Shown: positions 1 to 6,656 of the stretch, one piece after another
Position numbering within the stretch: the stretch's first letter is position 1
Layout: each line of letters begins with the position of its first letter
Source of the DNA: a virus
Virus record (IMG/VR): IMGVR_UViG_3300008267_000048
Span: 1 to 60,444 of that record
Direction: 5' to 3' (one strand)
Length of the DNA stretch: 60,444 nucleotides
The notes under the pieces: model-generated
What the model was told of the DNA's origin: nothing
Databases searched by the model: none
Seen by the model: only the letters and a program-made list of their open reading frames with translations
Translations under genes and position numbers: made by a program

Positions 1-111
1 AATGGATACCGTGTAATGATGTCTCAAACAATGCCTGCTATTTGGGTTAAAGATCCAACTAAAGTATTGAAAATTGTTATGAGAAACCCAATCACTGGTG
101 GATCATTCTAA
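1..111 (+). CDS. C-terminal end of a virion structural protein (possible major capsid protein), partial
   Basis: The window starts inside this gene. The last 36 codons are open in frame 1 and end in NPITGGSF followed by TAA at 109-111. The tail is short and mildly basic and shows no motif I can assign. Position is the main clue: a strong intrinsic terminator follows within 13 bases, which is common after abundant structural genes. The next gene belongs to a family I associate with the head region next to the capsid gene. I therefore infer the end of the major capsid protein or another abundant head protein, but 36 residues cannot prove it. The 5' part lies outside the window. Confidence 0.5.
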   Translation, partial: NGYRVMMSQTMPAIWVKDPTKVLKIVMRNPITGGSF

Positions 112-123
112 AAAATACCTATG

Positions 124-160
124 ATAGGTAGAGGGCTAGTTTCCTCTACCTATTTTTTTG
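124..160 (+). terminator. Strong intrinsic terminator after the first structural gene
   Basis: A perfect 11-bp stem (124-134 paired with 143-153, ATAGGTAGAGG with CCTCTACCTAT) closes an 8-base loop and runs directly into a seven-T tract. It lies 13 bases after the stop codon of the partial gene and 34 bases before the next start. This is one of the clearest terminators in the window. It should set the expression of the upstream gene apart from the small-gene array downstream. Confidence 0.92.
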
Positions 161-193
161 CTTAATTTTACAAAAACCAAAACCAACAAAACA

Positions 194-1210
194 ATGGAAA
201 ATTTCACAATGGTAGAAACCGGAAAAGGTTCTATTAAAAAAACAGCTATTGCTGTAAGACCGTACTTTGACAGTTCTGCTTCTAACATGGGTTTAGAAGA
301 TTACGGAATGAGTTTATTTGATGGAGTAACACACAATGAGCAATTAGCTTGTTTAGACAACAATGGTGTTGTAAGATATGTTACTGGATTAAATGAGTTT
401 GCTCCGGAAATCAAACTACTTCCTACAGAAGAAAAAGAAGCTAGAGTAAGAGAGATAAGATTAGCAGTTGCAGAATTAGAGCAAGAGTTAGCTGCAAATG
501 TTATTGAGATTGATGATAAAGAATTCTGGAATAAAGTTGTGTTGTTAAAACCAAACAACTCAGAATTTTGGAATAAAATTTCTGTATCATGTGGGAATGA
601 ACCATTATTCTTGGATCCTAAAGACCCATATGATAGAATTAAACTTTATGCTATTGAAGCTGGTGGATTCTCATTGATTTCAAAAAGTTTAGAAGATGCA
701 AGAGCTAAAGCTGTTGCTCCTAAGTTTTACTTAGATAAAGAAGAAGAAACTGTAATGGTTAGAACTGAGTACAAAAAATTACGTAACAAGGCTCTATCTG
801 AATTACAAAAATTATTTGACAAAAACAGTACTAAGTTATTCTACATTGCAAAAGTTGTAGATATCAATAGTACACAATATAGAAAGTCTACACCAAATGA
901 TGTTATCTATGAAAACATGGATAATTACATTGCTGGTTTAGCTGGTGAGACAAACAAAGAAAGAGCTGCTAAAACCTTTATGGAGACAGCAAATATGGAT
1001 ATGGAAACACTAAAAATTAAATCAATTGTTAGAGATTCCGTATTTTTTAAGTATATTGTTAGTAAGGCAGATGGTTATATCTATCACACAAAAACTAACG
1101 CTTTGTTAGGAAGGAATGTGTCAGATGTAGTTGAGCACTTGAAGAATCCTTTAAATGAGGATATTTTAAAAGACTTGAATGCTGCTTGTGAAAAGTATTG
1201 GAACTCTTAA
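194..1210 (+). CDS. Conserved head-region protein of crAss-like phages, function unknown
   Basis: 338 residues from ATG 194. The frame stays open upstream to a TTG at 158, but that codon lies in the T-tract of the terminator, so ATG 194 is the plausible start. The protein is mostly alpha-helical and charged. A Glu/Arg-rich helix, possibly a short coiled coil, runs over about residues 78-102. Recognisable blocks include EFWNKV, DPYDRIKLYAIEAGGF and a C-terminal LKNPLNEDILKDL. I associate this pattern with a family encoded next to capsid genes in Bacteroidota phages, but I know of no established function. There is no signal peptide or membrane segment. It is the first gene after the terminator and the head of the small-gene array. 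A scaffold, head-completion or head-vertex role would be a guess. Confidence 0.75.
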   Translation: MENFTMVETGKGSIKKTAIAVRPYFDSSASNMGLEDYGMSLFDGVTHNEQLACLDNNGVVRYVTGLNEFAPEIKLLPTEEKEARVREIRLAVAELEQELAANVIEIDDKEFWNKVVLLKPNNSEFWNKISVSCGNEPLFLDPKDPYDRIKLYAIEAGGFSLISKSLEDARAKAVAPKFYLDKEEETVMVRTEYKKLRNKALSELQKLFDKNSTKLFYIAKVVDINSTQYRKSTPNDVIYENMDNYIAGLAGETNKERAAKTFMETANMDMETLKIKSIVRDSVFFKYIVSKADGYIYHTKTNALLGRNVSDVVEHLKNPLNEDILKDLNAACEKYWNS

Positions 1211-1224
1211 TTTAAAAAAATAAA

Positions 1225-1404
1225 ATGGCAAATTACACAACTGGGAAAATGAATAACCCAAATGCAAAAGTTACAGCTTCTAAAGTTGCTGGATCTAAAG
1301 GTGTTAAATCAGGAATTAATCCTAAAGCATCTGCACAAAAAGTAGCTAAAGGTAAAGTAGGTGGAATTAGTAAAGCACCAAAAACTGCATCTCCTTCTAA
1401 GTAA
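1225..1404 (+). CDS. Small Lys/Ala/Gly-rich basic protein (59 aa)
   Basis: A 59-residue reading frame opens with ATG at 1225, 14 bases after the previous stop, and ends at TAA 1402-1404. It begins MANYTTGKMNNPNAK. The composition is almost entirely Lys, Ala, Gly, Ser, Val and Asn, with no Cys, Trp or acidic residues, so the product is strongly basic and probably disordered until bound to DNA or capsid. It is the first member of an array of very small basic proteins with little spacing between genes. I do not recognise a family. The low-complexity composition makes homology calls unreliable, but the placement and the A-rich leader favour a real gene. Confidence 0.7.
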   Translation: MANYTTGKMNNPNAKVTASKVAGSKGVKSGINPKASAQKVAKGKVGGISKAPKTASPSK

Positions 1405-1432
1405 GGAGGTGTTTAATTTTATTTTTTACAGT

Positions 1433-1717
1433 ATGACAAAGAAAAAAGTAAACGTAGCTGTTGTTGAGAAAGTAAAAACTCCAAGAGCTCCAAGAAAAAA
1501 AGTTGTAAAAGAAATTGTAAAACAAGTTGAAGCAACTCTTGAAGAAGTATTACCAGTAGTTGAAAATGCTACATATGAAGCAACTAAAATTATTTCTGAA
1601 CATAAAGAATTAATTAAAGAAAAAATTGAGGATGAAGTTAAAGAAATAGTAGTTGAGTCAGTATCATTGTCTACTAAAATTAAATTATTTTTTAAAAAAT
1701 TATTTAAAAAGAAATAG
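1433..1717 (+). CDS. Lys-rich helical protein (94 aa), function unknown
   Basis: 94 residues from ATG 1433 (MTKKKVNVAVVEKVK). The frame is open further upstream, but those codons lie inside the preceding gene, so I start here. Residues 1-30 are Lys/Arg/Pro-rich. The middle is an acidic amphipathic helix, and the C-terminus is a dense Lys/Phe stretch (FFKKLFKKK). The alternation of basic ends and a helical core suggests DNA or membrane contact, but I see no known domain. Translation is likely coupled to the next gene, whose ATG follows the stop by only two bases. Confidence 0.7.
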   Translation: MTKKKVNVAVVEKVKTPRAPRKKVVKEIVKQVEATLEEVLPVVENATYEATKIISEHKELIKEKIEDEVKEIVVESVSLSTKIKLFFKKLFKKK

Positions 1718-1719
1718 TC

Positions 1720-1938
1720 ATGGCAAAAGTAACTAAAACAATAGCAGCTCCTGTAAGAAAAGAAATGGATAAGTGGGAAATTGAATCTGCTTTGTCTACT
1801 TTAAGAAGAGCTGATGAAATTAGAAAAAACCCTTCAATGATGACTAAAGTTAAGTCATTAGCACAAGAGCAAATTAAAGCTCTTGGTGGTGTTGTTGGAG
1901 GAACTGCTAAACCAGTTAGAACTTTGAAAAGAAAATAA
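1720..1938 (+). CDS. Small conserved phage protein (72 aa), function unknown
   Basis: 72 residues, beginning MAKVTKTIAAPVRKEMDKWE. The core DKWEIESALSTLRRADEI followed by a second helix reads as a well-formed two-helix unit, less repetitive than its neighbours. I associate this type of small protein with virion modules of Bacteroidota phages, but no function is known to me. The C-terminus is Gly/Lys-rich. Its stop overlaps the next start by one base (TAATG), a typical translational-coupling arrangement. Confidence 0.75.
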   Translation: MAKVTKTIAAPVRKEMDKWEIESALSTLRRADEIRKNPSMMTKVKSLAQEQIKALGGVVGGTAKPVRTLKRK

Positions 1939-2090
1939 TGGCAAAGCAAATGCTAAAAAGAAAAGACGGTAGTGTTTCCCAGAGAGGTCTCTGGGATAAC
2001 ATCCGTGATGCTAAAGGTTCTGGAAAGAAACCTACAGCAGCAATGTTGAAACAAGAGAAAAAGATTAAAGCAACAACAAAAAAGAAATAA
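1938..2090 (+). CDS. Small basic protein (50 aa) with an RGLWDNIR motif
   Basis: 50 residues from ATG 1938, which shares its A with the stop codon of the upstream gene. The central block RGLWDNIRDAKGSGKKPT is distinctive. A similar pattern (aromatic-WxNI, then a basic Gly/Ser/Lys-rich stretch, then Pro-Thr and a short helix) occurs in small proteins that I associate with many tailed-phage structural modules. The rest is Lys-rich. The tight coupling on both sides supports a genuine gene. The function is unknown. It may bind DNA or decorate a larger head protein, which is inference from charge and context only. Confidence 0.72.
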   Translation: MAKQMLKRKDGSVSQRGLWDNIRDAKGSGKKPTAAMLKQEKKIKATTKKK

Positions 2091-2091
2091 C

Positions 2092-2364
2092 ATGGCAAAG
2101 ACACCAGCTTGGACAAGATCAGAAGGTAAGAATAAGACAGGTGGCCTTAATGCTAAAGGAGTTGCTTCTTATAGAAAAGAAAATCCAGGAAGCAAACTTA
2201 AAATGGCTGTGACTACTAAGCCATCAAAGCTTGATCCAGATAGTAAAGATGCTAAGAGAAGGAAAAGCTTTTGCGCTAGAATGTCAGGGGTTGATGGACC
2301 AATGAAAGATGAAAAAGGAAAACCTACAAGAAAAGCATTAGCTTTAAGAAAATGGAATTGTTAA
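2092..2364 (+). CDS. DUF6321-like small phage protein (90 aa)
   Basis: 90 residues, beginning MAKTPAWTRSEGKNKTGGLN. The order TPAWTRxEGKN...GGLN...KGxxSYRxENPGSxLKxxVT, then KRRKSFCARMSG, then ALRKWNC at the C-terminus matches a small family widespread in marine and environmental tailed phages, which I recall as DUF6321. The two Cys residues (in SFCARM and at the C-terminal WNC) are typical positions. The molecular role is not established to my knowledge. It sits inside the basic small-protein array, with its start one base after the previous stop. Confidence 0.82.
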   Translation: MAKTPAWTRSEGKNKTGGLNAKGVASYRKENPGSKLKMAVTTKPSKLDPDSKDAKRRKSFCARMSGVDGPMKDEKGKPTRKALALRKWNC

Positions 2365-2376
2365 AACTTATATAAT

Positions 2377-2769
2377 ATGAAAAAGTGTGCTAAATGTGGA
2401 GGATCTATGTATAAAACTGGAGGTTCTACAATGAAAACAACTGTTGGTTCTGCTACACCAAAAGGACAGATATATGGTATTCCTCAAACAGGACCAACAG
2501 GACCTAACAAACAAGGAATTGACACAATGAAGAAAGGTGGTTCTAAACTAACTGCTGTTAAACATTCTTGCCCTCCAGGTACAGTTAGATCTGCTACAGG
2601 TGGATGTGTATCTGAAAGACCGAGCTTTAAAAAAGGTGGTTCAGCATTTGGTATGTTATCTGTTAAAGCTGGTGTAGATAAAAATCCTAAAGCTACTGCT
2701 GCTGATAGAATTGCTGGTGCAAAAATGAGCAAGAAAAAGATGGGTGGTGCTACTAAAAAGAAGTGCTAG
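2377..2769 (+). CDS. Gly/Lys-rich small virion-module protein (130 aa) with CxxCGG start
   Basis: 130 residues. It opens with MKKCAKCGG, half of a zinc-knuckle, followed by a low-complexity region with repeated KKGGS/KTGG motifs. A short Cys pair block follows (SCPPGTVRSATGGC, about residues 66-79), and the C-terminal block SVKAGVDKNPKATAADRIAG is the most conserved-looking part. The last residue is Cys before a TAG stop. I associate this architecture with small proteins of Bacteroidota phage structural modules, with no known function. The many GG turns resemble those of the large cargo proteins encoded after 22 kb. This may hint at a shared location in the particle, but that is inference. 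Confidence 0.72.
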   Translation: MKKCAKCGGSMYKTGGSTMKTTVGSATPKGQIYGIPQTGPTGPNKQGIDTMKKGGSKLTAVKHSCPPGTVRSATGGCVSERPSFKKGGSAFGMLSVKAGVDKNPKATAADRIAGAKMSKKKMGGATKKKC

Positions 2770-2771
2770 TA

Positions 2772-2918
2772 ATGGCTGAAAAGAAAGATAAGAATTGGAT
2801 ACAAAAAGCAGTTAACCCTAAACATAAGGGTTTTTGCACTCCAGTTACTAAAAAAACATGTACTCCTAAAAGGAAAGCCTTAGCTATGACTTTTAAGAAA
2901 ATAGCAAAAGGTAAATGA
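2772..2918 (+). CDS. Small basic Cys-pair protein (48 aa), 3' end abuts an HNH gene
   Basis: 48 residues from ATG 2772, two bases after the previous stop. The core HKGFCTPVTKKTCTPKRKALA is a pattern I associate with small phage proteins, with two Cys residues spaced to form a turn or metal site. The C-terminus is KKIAKGK and its TGA overlaps the HNH start as ATGA. A stub encoding KAMAKKK-stop lies just after the HNH gene at 3411-3428. This suggests that the original 3' end of this gene was displaced by the endonuclease insertion and replaced with an equivalent tail. Function unknown. Confidence 0.72.
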   Translation: MAEKKDKNWIQKAVNPKHKGFCTPVTKKTCTPKRKALAMTFKKIAKGK

Positions 2919-3406
2919 AAAAAGCTAGAACAAAAAATAAAACAGATATTTGTTTAGGTTGTCAAAAAGAATTTTTACATTATTCTTGGGATACACAAAA
3001 ATACTGTTCAAAAATTTGTTCAAACAATAAAGATAAAGTAGAAGTATTGTGTGTAGTATGTAATACTTCTACTTTTAAAAGTAAATCATTAGTAGAAAGA
3101 AATGATAATAATTACTGTAGCAGAGATTGTTATAATTTTAGAAATGGTTTACATAAAAAATTAAAAAGAAATACAGCTTATTACAAACATTTACTTCAAA
3201 CAACAAGTTGTAAATGTGGAGAAAAAACTTTTTATTTGTTACAAATTCATCACATAGATGGTAATAACAGTAATAATGAAAAAACAAATTTAGAAGTAGT
3301 TTGTGCAAATTGTCATATAAAAAGACATTTAAAACAAAACAAATCTGGTGAATGGATTTATCATCCAAAAAGTTTAACAGATAGAAACCTTTTAGATTTA
3401 ATTTAA
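2915..3406 (+). CDS. HNH homing endonuclease with zinc-binding Cys pairs (163 aa)
   Basis: A double-strand DNA endonuclease that probably promotes its own spread into related phages lacking the insertion. The C-terminal HNH/beta-beta-alpha-metal core is clear: IHHIDGNNSNN (H112, H113, D115), then NLEVVCANCH (N125, C130, C133, H134) and H138, with a further CxC pair at 99-101. Two zinc-knuckle-like units precede it: C13/C16/C31/C35 and C46/C49/C68/C72. The start overlaps the upstream stop by four bases (ATGA). The gene sits in an otherwise uniform array of small structural genes and is visibly more AT-rich than its neighbours. Cys density and domain type do not fit that array, so it reads as a mobile insertion. 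Confidence 0.9.
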   Translation: MKKARTKNKTDICLGCQKEFLHYSWDTQKYCSKICSNNKDKVEVLCVVCNTSTFKSKSLVERNDNNYCSRDCYNFRNGLHKKLKRNTAYYKHLLQTTSCKCGEKTFYLLQIHHIDGNNSNNEKTNLEVVCANCHIKRHLKQNKSGEWIYHPKSLTDRNLLDLI

Positions 3407-3410
3407 AGCA

Positions 3411-3428
3411 ATGGCTAAAAAGAAATAA
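3411..3428 (+). pseudogene. Stub of a displaced 3' gene end after the HNH gene (KAMAKKK-stop)
   Basis: Directly after the HNH stop, the reading frame AAA GCA ATG GCT AAA AAG AAA TAA encodes KAMAKKK-stop. The gene upstream of HNH ends KKIAKGK-stop. The two ends agree in 13 of 21 bases and in most codons. I read the stub as the original 3' end of the 48-residue gene, left behind when the endonuclease inserted with a substitute tail. The match is short, so chance in a Lys-rich region cannot be excluded. Confidence 0.4.
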
Positions 3429-3430
3429 TT

Positions 3431-3772
3431 ATGGCAAAAAAAAAAGAACTTCCAAAAGCAATGATGGGTAAAGTTATTAAACCTGTTGTAAGAGCAATGA
3501 TTACTGGTGCTAAAGCTGCTAAAAAAGGTTATCAGGAAACTGTAGCTGCATCAAAAGTAGCTAAAGCTGAAAAAGCTGCTAAAGCTACTAAAAAAACTAA
3601 ATCAAATTGGTTTGATTCAAATACAAACAAAAATACTACATCAAATAAATCTCAAGTAAAAGATACAACAGGTTTTCCATATGGTAAACTTGCTAAAGGT
3701 GTTGCTGTAGGTACTGCAATTATTGGTGCTACGGCATTAGCAAACAGAAAAAAAAGAACAGCCAAAGACTAA
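3431..3772 (+). CDS. Basic small protein with a C-terminal hydrophobic helix (113 aa)
   Basis: 113 residues, beginning MAKKKELPKAMMGKVIK. The N-terminal two thirds are Lys/Ala-rich helix, followed by a Ser/Thr/Asn linker. A Gly/Ala/Val segment (GVAVGTAIIGATALA, about residues 90-104) is long enough to be a short membrane-inserting helix, followed by a basic tail. The N-terminal ELPKAMMGK resembles the A-[Q/R]-x-G motif that recurs in the large cargo proteins after 22 kb. I do not recognise a family. It could be a small internal or membrane-active virion protein. It is the last of the basic array, seven bases before the connector candidate. Confidence 0.65.
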   Translation: MAKKKELPKAMMGKVIKPVVRAMITGAKAAKKGYQETVAASKVAKAEKAAKATKKTKSNWFDSNTNKNTTSNKSQVKDTTGFPYGKLAKGVAVGTAIIGATALANRKKRTAKD

Positions 3773-3778
3773 TTAATT

Positions 3779-4477
3779 ATGTTAAACAGTACTATTGAAA
3801 TAAAAGTAAAACAAAGGCTGAACAAATTAGATAGCCAAGACTATGACAACATTCAATGTTGGCAAATAGTTGAGGCATTTAATAAAGCTCAAGTTGAATG
3901 GGTAAGAAGACAGCTTCATGGATTGAACCTTGTTAAAGAAGGTGATGAACAATCTAATAGAAGAAAGGATGACTTACAAGTTTTGCTTACTACAGTTCAA
4001 TTGACTCCTGCTAACAAACAAATTTTTTATTCTGCTGCACTACCTACTGATTATTTAGCATGGAAGCGTGTAGATTTTACTGGAGAAAAAGGCTGTTGTG
4101 ATAACCGGAGAATGATGATTTATCTTACAGAAGAATCAAATGTATCTGAACTCCTGAGAGATAAAGCAAAACAACCAAGCTTTGAGTGGGGAGAAACATT
4201 TGCTACTCTAAGTAATAACAATGTTAATGTTTACACTAATGGTGATTTTACTATAGGAGCATTATCATTGATATATTATAGACAACCAAGAAGAGTAGAA
4301 TTTTTAGACTGCTCAGATCCATATACAAATGCTATCACAGCTGTTGATGTAACATGTGAGTTTAAAGATGATATAATTGAATTAATAATTGATGATGCTG
4401 TAGCAATTATTGCTGGAGATATTGAATCTACAAATCAATACAGTAGAGGTTCTCAGTCATCAGAAAAAAATAACTAA
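3779..4477 (+). CDS. Putative neck/connector-ring structural protein (232 aa)
   Basis: 232 residues. The N-terminal half is a helical bundle (CWQIVEAFNKAQVEWVRRQL). A beta-rich middle (LPTDYLAWKRVDFTGEKGCC, YRQPRRVEFLDC) and a C-terminal helix (IIELIIDDAVAIIAGDIES) follow. Helices at both ends around a beta domain are what I expect of head-to-tail connector or adaptor proteins in crAss-like phages. I infer a neck role from that architecture and from the module, without a diagnostic motif. The C-terminal DDAVAIIAGDIES helix is the most family-like segment. The gene follows the basic small-protein array and is followed after two bases by a Dps-like gene. Confidence 0.6.
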   Translation: MLNSTIEIKVKQRLNKLDSQDYDNIQCWQIVEAFNKAQVEWVRRQLHGLNLVKEGDEQSNRRKDDLQVLLTTVQLTPANKQIFYSAALPTDYLAWKRVDFTGEKGCCDNRRMMIYLTEESNVSELLRDKAKQPSFEWGETFATLSNNNVNVYTNGDFTIGALSLIYYRQPRRVEFLDCSDPYTNAITAVDVTCEFKDDIIELIIDDAVAIIAGDIESTNQYSRGSQSSEKNN

Positions 4478-4479
4478 TC

Positions 4480-4932
4480 ATGCAAAGAATGTTAAAAAGA
4501 CCAGAAGCTACAAAAGGAAGTAGCAATTATGCTACAGCTCCTGCTAATGGTAATGTAGAATCACTTACTGCAGCTTGTGTAAGTGAATTAATGAATGCTG
4601 CAACTAGTTTCCATAAGTTACATTTAAAAGTAACTGGTACTGGATCCTATGCTGCACACAAAGCTCTTAATGATTTGTATGATGCATTACCTGGACATGC
4701 GGATGATTTAGCAGAAGGATTCCAAGGTGCTCATGAAAAGTTGTTATCTTATGGAGATGCTCCTGCAAGAAAGTTGGATACAGTAGCTGATGCTATAGAT
4801 TATTTAAAAGATATGTGTGATATGGTATGTAAGTTGCAAGACAAAATGCCTTACTCAGAAATAGTAAATGATCTTGACACAATCAAATCTACTATGAATT
4901 CAGCAAAATATAAATTACTTTTCTTGAAATAA
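4480..4932 (+). CDS. Dps/ferritin-like helical phage protein (150 aa)
   Basis: 150 residues forming an apparent four-helix bundle. The segment FHKLHLKVTGTGSYAAHKAL (about residues 43-62), followed by NDLYDALPGHADDLAEGFQG, follows the Dps layout: His on the first helix, His and Asp/Glu on the second. It also matches a phage family I recall as DUF5856. In Dps these positions form the ferroxidase or metal site. Here H45, H48, H60, D66, D69, D75/D76 and E79 are candidate ligands. There is no Lys-rich DNA-binding tail. It follows the connector candidate by two bases, so it is co-expressed with virion genes. It may be a particle component or may manage iron or oxidative stress. That is inference from motif and context. 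Confidence 0.65.
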   Translation: MQRMLKRPEATKGSSNYATAPANGNVESLTAACVSELMNAATSFHKLHLKVTGTGSYAAHKALNDLYDALPGHADDLAEGFQGAHEKLLSYGDAPARKLDTVADAIDYLKDMCDMVCKLQDKMPYSEIVNDLDTIKSTMNSAKYKLLFLK

Positions 4933-4950
4933 TTTTGATATTATAAAATC

Positions 4951-4968
4951 TTTTACTATATTATTATA
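4951..4968 (+). promoter_or_regulatory. Promoter-like element, copy 1 of a 17-base intergenic repeat
   Basis: The 17 bases TTTTACTATATTATTAT occur here, 32 bases before the 526-residue gene, and again exactly at 14471-14487. Related forms stand at 9083-9099 and 24305-24321. All lie in the few intergenic gaps of an otherwise tightly packed strand. The core TATATTAT could be a phage or host promoter. No TTTG box at the Bacteroidota -33 spacing is evident, so which polymerase would use it is open. Confidence 0.5.
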
Positions 4969-4999
4969 GTATTTATTTATTAACTAAAACAAATAAACA

Positions 5000-6580
5000 A
5001 TGAGTTATTTTAATCATGCGTTTCAAAAATCCTTTGTAGGTGTGAATGCTGCAAACCCTGGTTCGCAAGGGTACACACAATTAAATCAAGGTGTGTTAGG
5101 TACAACAGGAAACATTTTAGCTGCTGGTCAGTATGCTTTTGTTAATCCTAAAGATTGGAAAGTTCAACCAACTACTTTTAGTGGTTCAGGATGTTGCCCA
5201 TTAATTTTGGCTTCAGGATCATTATTTGAAAAAGATAAAATTGGTCCTTTCCATGGTGGTTATTTAGAGTCTAACAAGTCTAAAGAAATTAACCCTAAGT
5301 ATGTAAGCAAATTTTATTTTGCTCCAGCTTGTCCAGCTTCTCAAAATGTTATCCATGTTGGATTTACTCCATATACTGATGATCAAGTTTTAACATTGAC
5401 TATTAGTAATGCTGGTGCAAACATTGTTGATGGTGTTTATAATGATGTTCTTTTTTCTGGTGGTTCAGGTTCTGGATTTACTGCTAAAGTAACTATTGTT
5501 GGTGGTGTTGCAACATCCGTAGAAATTGTTAATGGTGGTACAGGATATGCAGGTGGTGATAGTATTACATCTATAACTGGTCAATTCATAAATAATGGTG
5601 CAGGAGCAATCACAGAAGTTACATTACAAGTTTCTACAGCTGGTGCTAAAGCAGACTGTAAAAAAGATTTCTTATGTGGTGAAACTTATAACTTACGTTT
5701 GGATGTTAAAGGTTCTCCTGCATTAAGATTCTTAAATCACAATGCTTACTTAACAGTTTCTGCTTACACAGGATGTTGTCCAGCAGGAACTATTGTTCCA
5801 ACTGCTGTAGATGGTACTTTAGTATATATTGAGTGGGCTAAACAAATTGTTGATTCTCCATTGATTTCTCCATTTATTTACCCAGTAGTTTCTGATGAGA
5901 ATAACCAATTATGGTACAAACCAGGAACTGATACATCTGTATTAACTCCTCCAACTGGTTATACAATCGGTGGTACTTGGGATAAATATGTTTCTCCAGG
6001 ACATACAGTTGGTGCATTTGCTGGTATCACATTATTTGGTGCTTATGTAGATACTAAATTTGGTGATTGTACTTTCCAAGTTTCTGACTTCTATGAAAAA
6101 GAGCCAGTAAGATTATATGCATCTGAAGTTGATTTAAATGGTGATCCATGTGCATTCAACGGATTGTGTGTAGTTACTGAGTGTCAAGGAAGACAAGCAA
6201 ATGGTTTAGGTGAAACAGTTCTTAGAGATGTAATTCTTTCAGAAAGATACAGACAAAACTTCTTTCATTCTGATTTCCGTATCCGTGAGATTACTCAAGG
6301 AAACCAAATGTTGAATGTTATTGATAGATCTGCATCTTACAATAGATTCTATATCCAACATCATGTTCCACGTTTCAATAATGCATCTAGTACTTTTGAT
6401 AATGATCAATACTTATTAGAAATTATTGTTGATAGTACTGTTACTCCTGCTGCAGGTCAAGGTCAATTATTGACTAACTTTGTAACTAGCTGGTTAAATG
6501 CATGTGGTAACAACTGTGGTGGTTTAGAAGAGTTTGACTGTGGTACTAACTGTATACCAGTTATACAAATTCCATCTTAA
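5000..6580 (+). CDS. Abundant virion structural protein (526 aa), monocistronic
   Basis: 526 residues, beginning MSYFNHAFQKSFVG. The gene has a promoter-like element before it and a strong terminator after it, the layout expected for a protein made in large amounts. The N-terminus is followed by an AGQYAFVNPKDWK block. Residues about 132-214 are an inserted Gly-rich beta domain (GGSGSGFTAKV, NGGTGYAGGDSITSI), a repeat type common in phage fibres and decoration proteins. The C-terminal part (VILSERYRQNFFHSDFRIRE, then YIQHHVPRFNN) looks like a folded capsid, sheath or tube-type core. About 16 Cys residues, including CC pairs, are present. I cannot decide between a second major head protein, a head-fibre or auxiliary capsid protein, and a tail component. 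Confidence 0.7.
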   Translation: MSYFNHAFQKSFVGVNAANPGSQGYTQLNQGVLGTTGNILAAGQYAFVNPKDWKVQPTTFSGSGCCPLILASGSLFEKDKIGPFHGGYLESNKSKEINPKYVSKFYFAPACPASQNVIHVGFTPYTDDQVLTLTISNAGANIVDGVYNDVLFSGGSGSGFTAKVTIVGGVATSVEIVNGGTGYAGGDSITSITGQFINNGAGAITEVTLQVSTAGAKADCKKDFLCGETYNLRLDVKGSPALRFLNHNAYLTVSAYTGCCPAGTIVPTAVDGTLVYIEWAKQIVDSPLISPFIYPVVSDENNQLWYKPGTDTSVLTPPTGYTIGGTWDKYVSPGHTVGAFAGITLFGAYVDTKFGDCTFQVSDFYEKEPVRLYASEVDLNGDPCAFNGLCVVTECQGRQANGLGETVLRDVILSERYRQNFFHSDFRIREITQGNQMLNVIDRSASYNRFYIQHHVPRFNNASSTFDNDQYLLEIIVDSTVTPAAGQGQLLTNFVTSWLNACGNNCGGLEEFDCGTNCIPVIQIPS

Positions 6581-6604
6581 TTTTATAATAAAATTAATAA
6601 CTTT

Positions 6605-6650
6605 AAAGGAGAGTGAGAGTTTCAAACTCTTCTCTCCTTTTTTATTTTTA
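6605..6650 (+). terminator. Strong intrinsic terminator after the 526-aa structural gene
   Basis: The sequence GGAGAG (6608-6613), a small internal loop, AGAGTTT, then AAACTCT and CTCTCC (6632-6637) forms a two-part stem with a tiny loop. It is followed by TTTTTTATTTTT. It lies 25 bases after the stop codon and just before the next start at 6657. It closes the monocistronic unit. Confidence 0.88.
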
Positions 6651-6656
6651 TAACAT

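Noticed and set aside
158-193. Upstream TTG start for the 338-residue gene
   Set aside because: The codon lies in the T-tract of the terminator at 124-160. ATG 194 gives a natural start and an A-rich leader.
1402-1410. Perfect Shine-Dalgarno sequence (TAAGGAGGT)
   Set aside because: It is made by the stop codon and end of the upstream gene, and its distance to ATG 1433 is about 22 bases, too far to act. Bacteroidota and their phages rarely use such sites.
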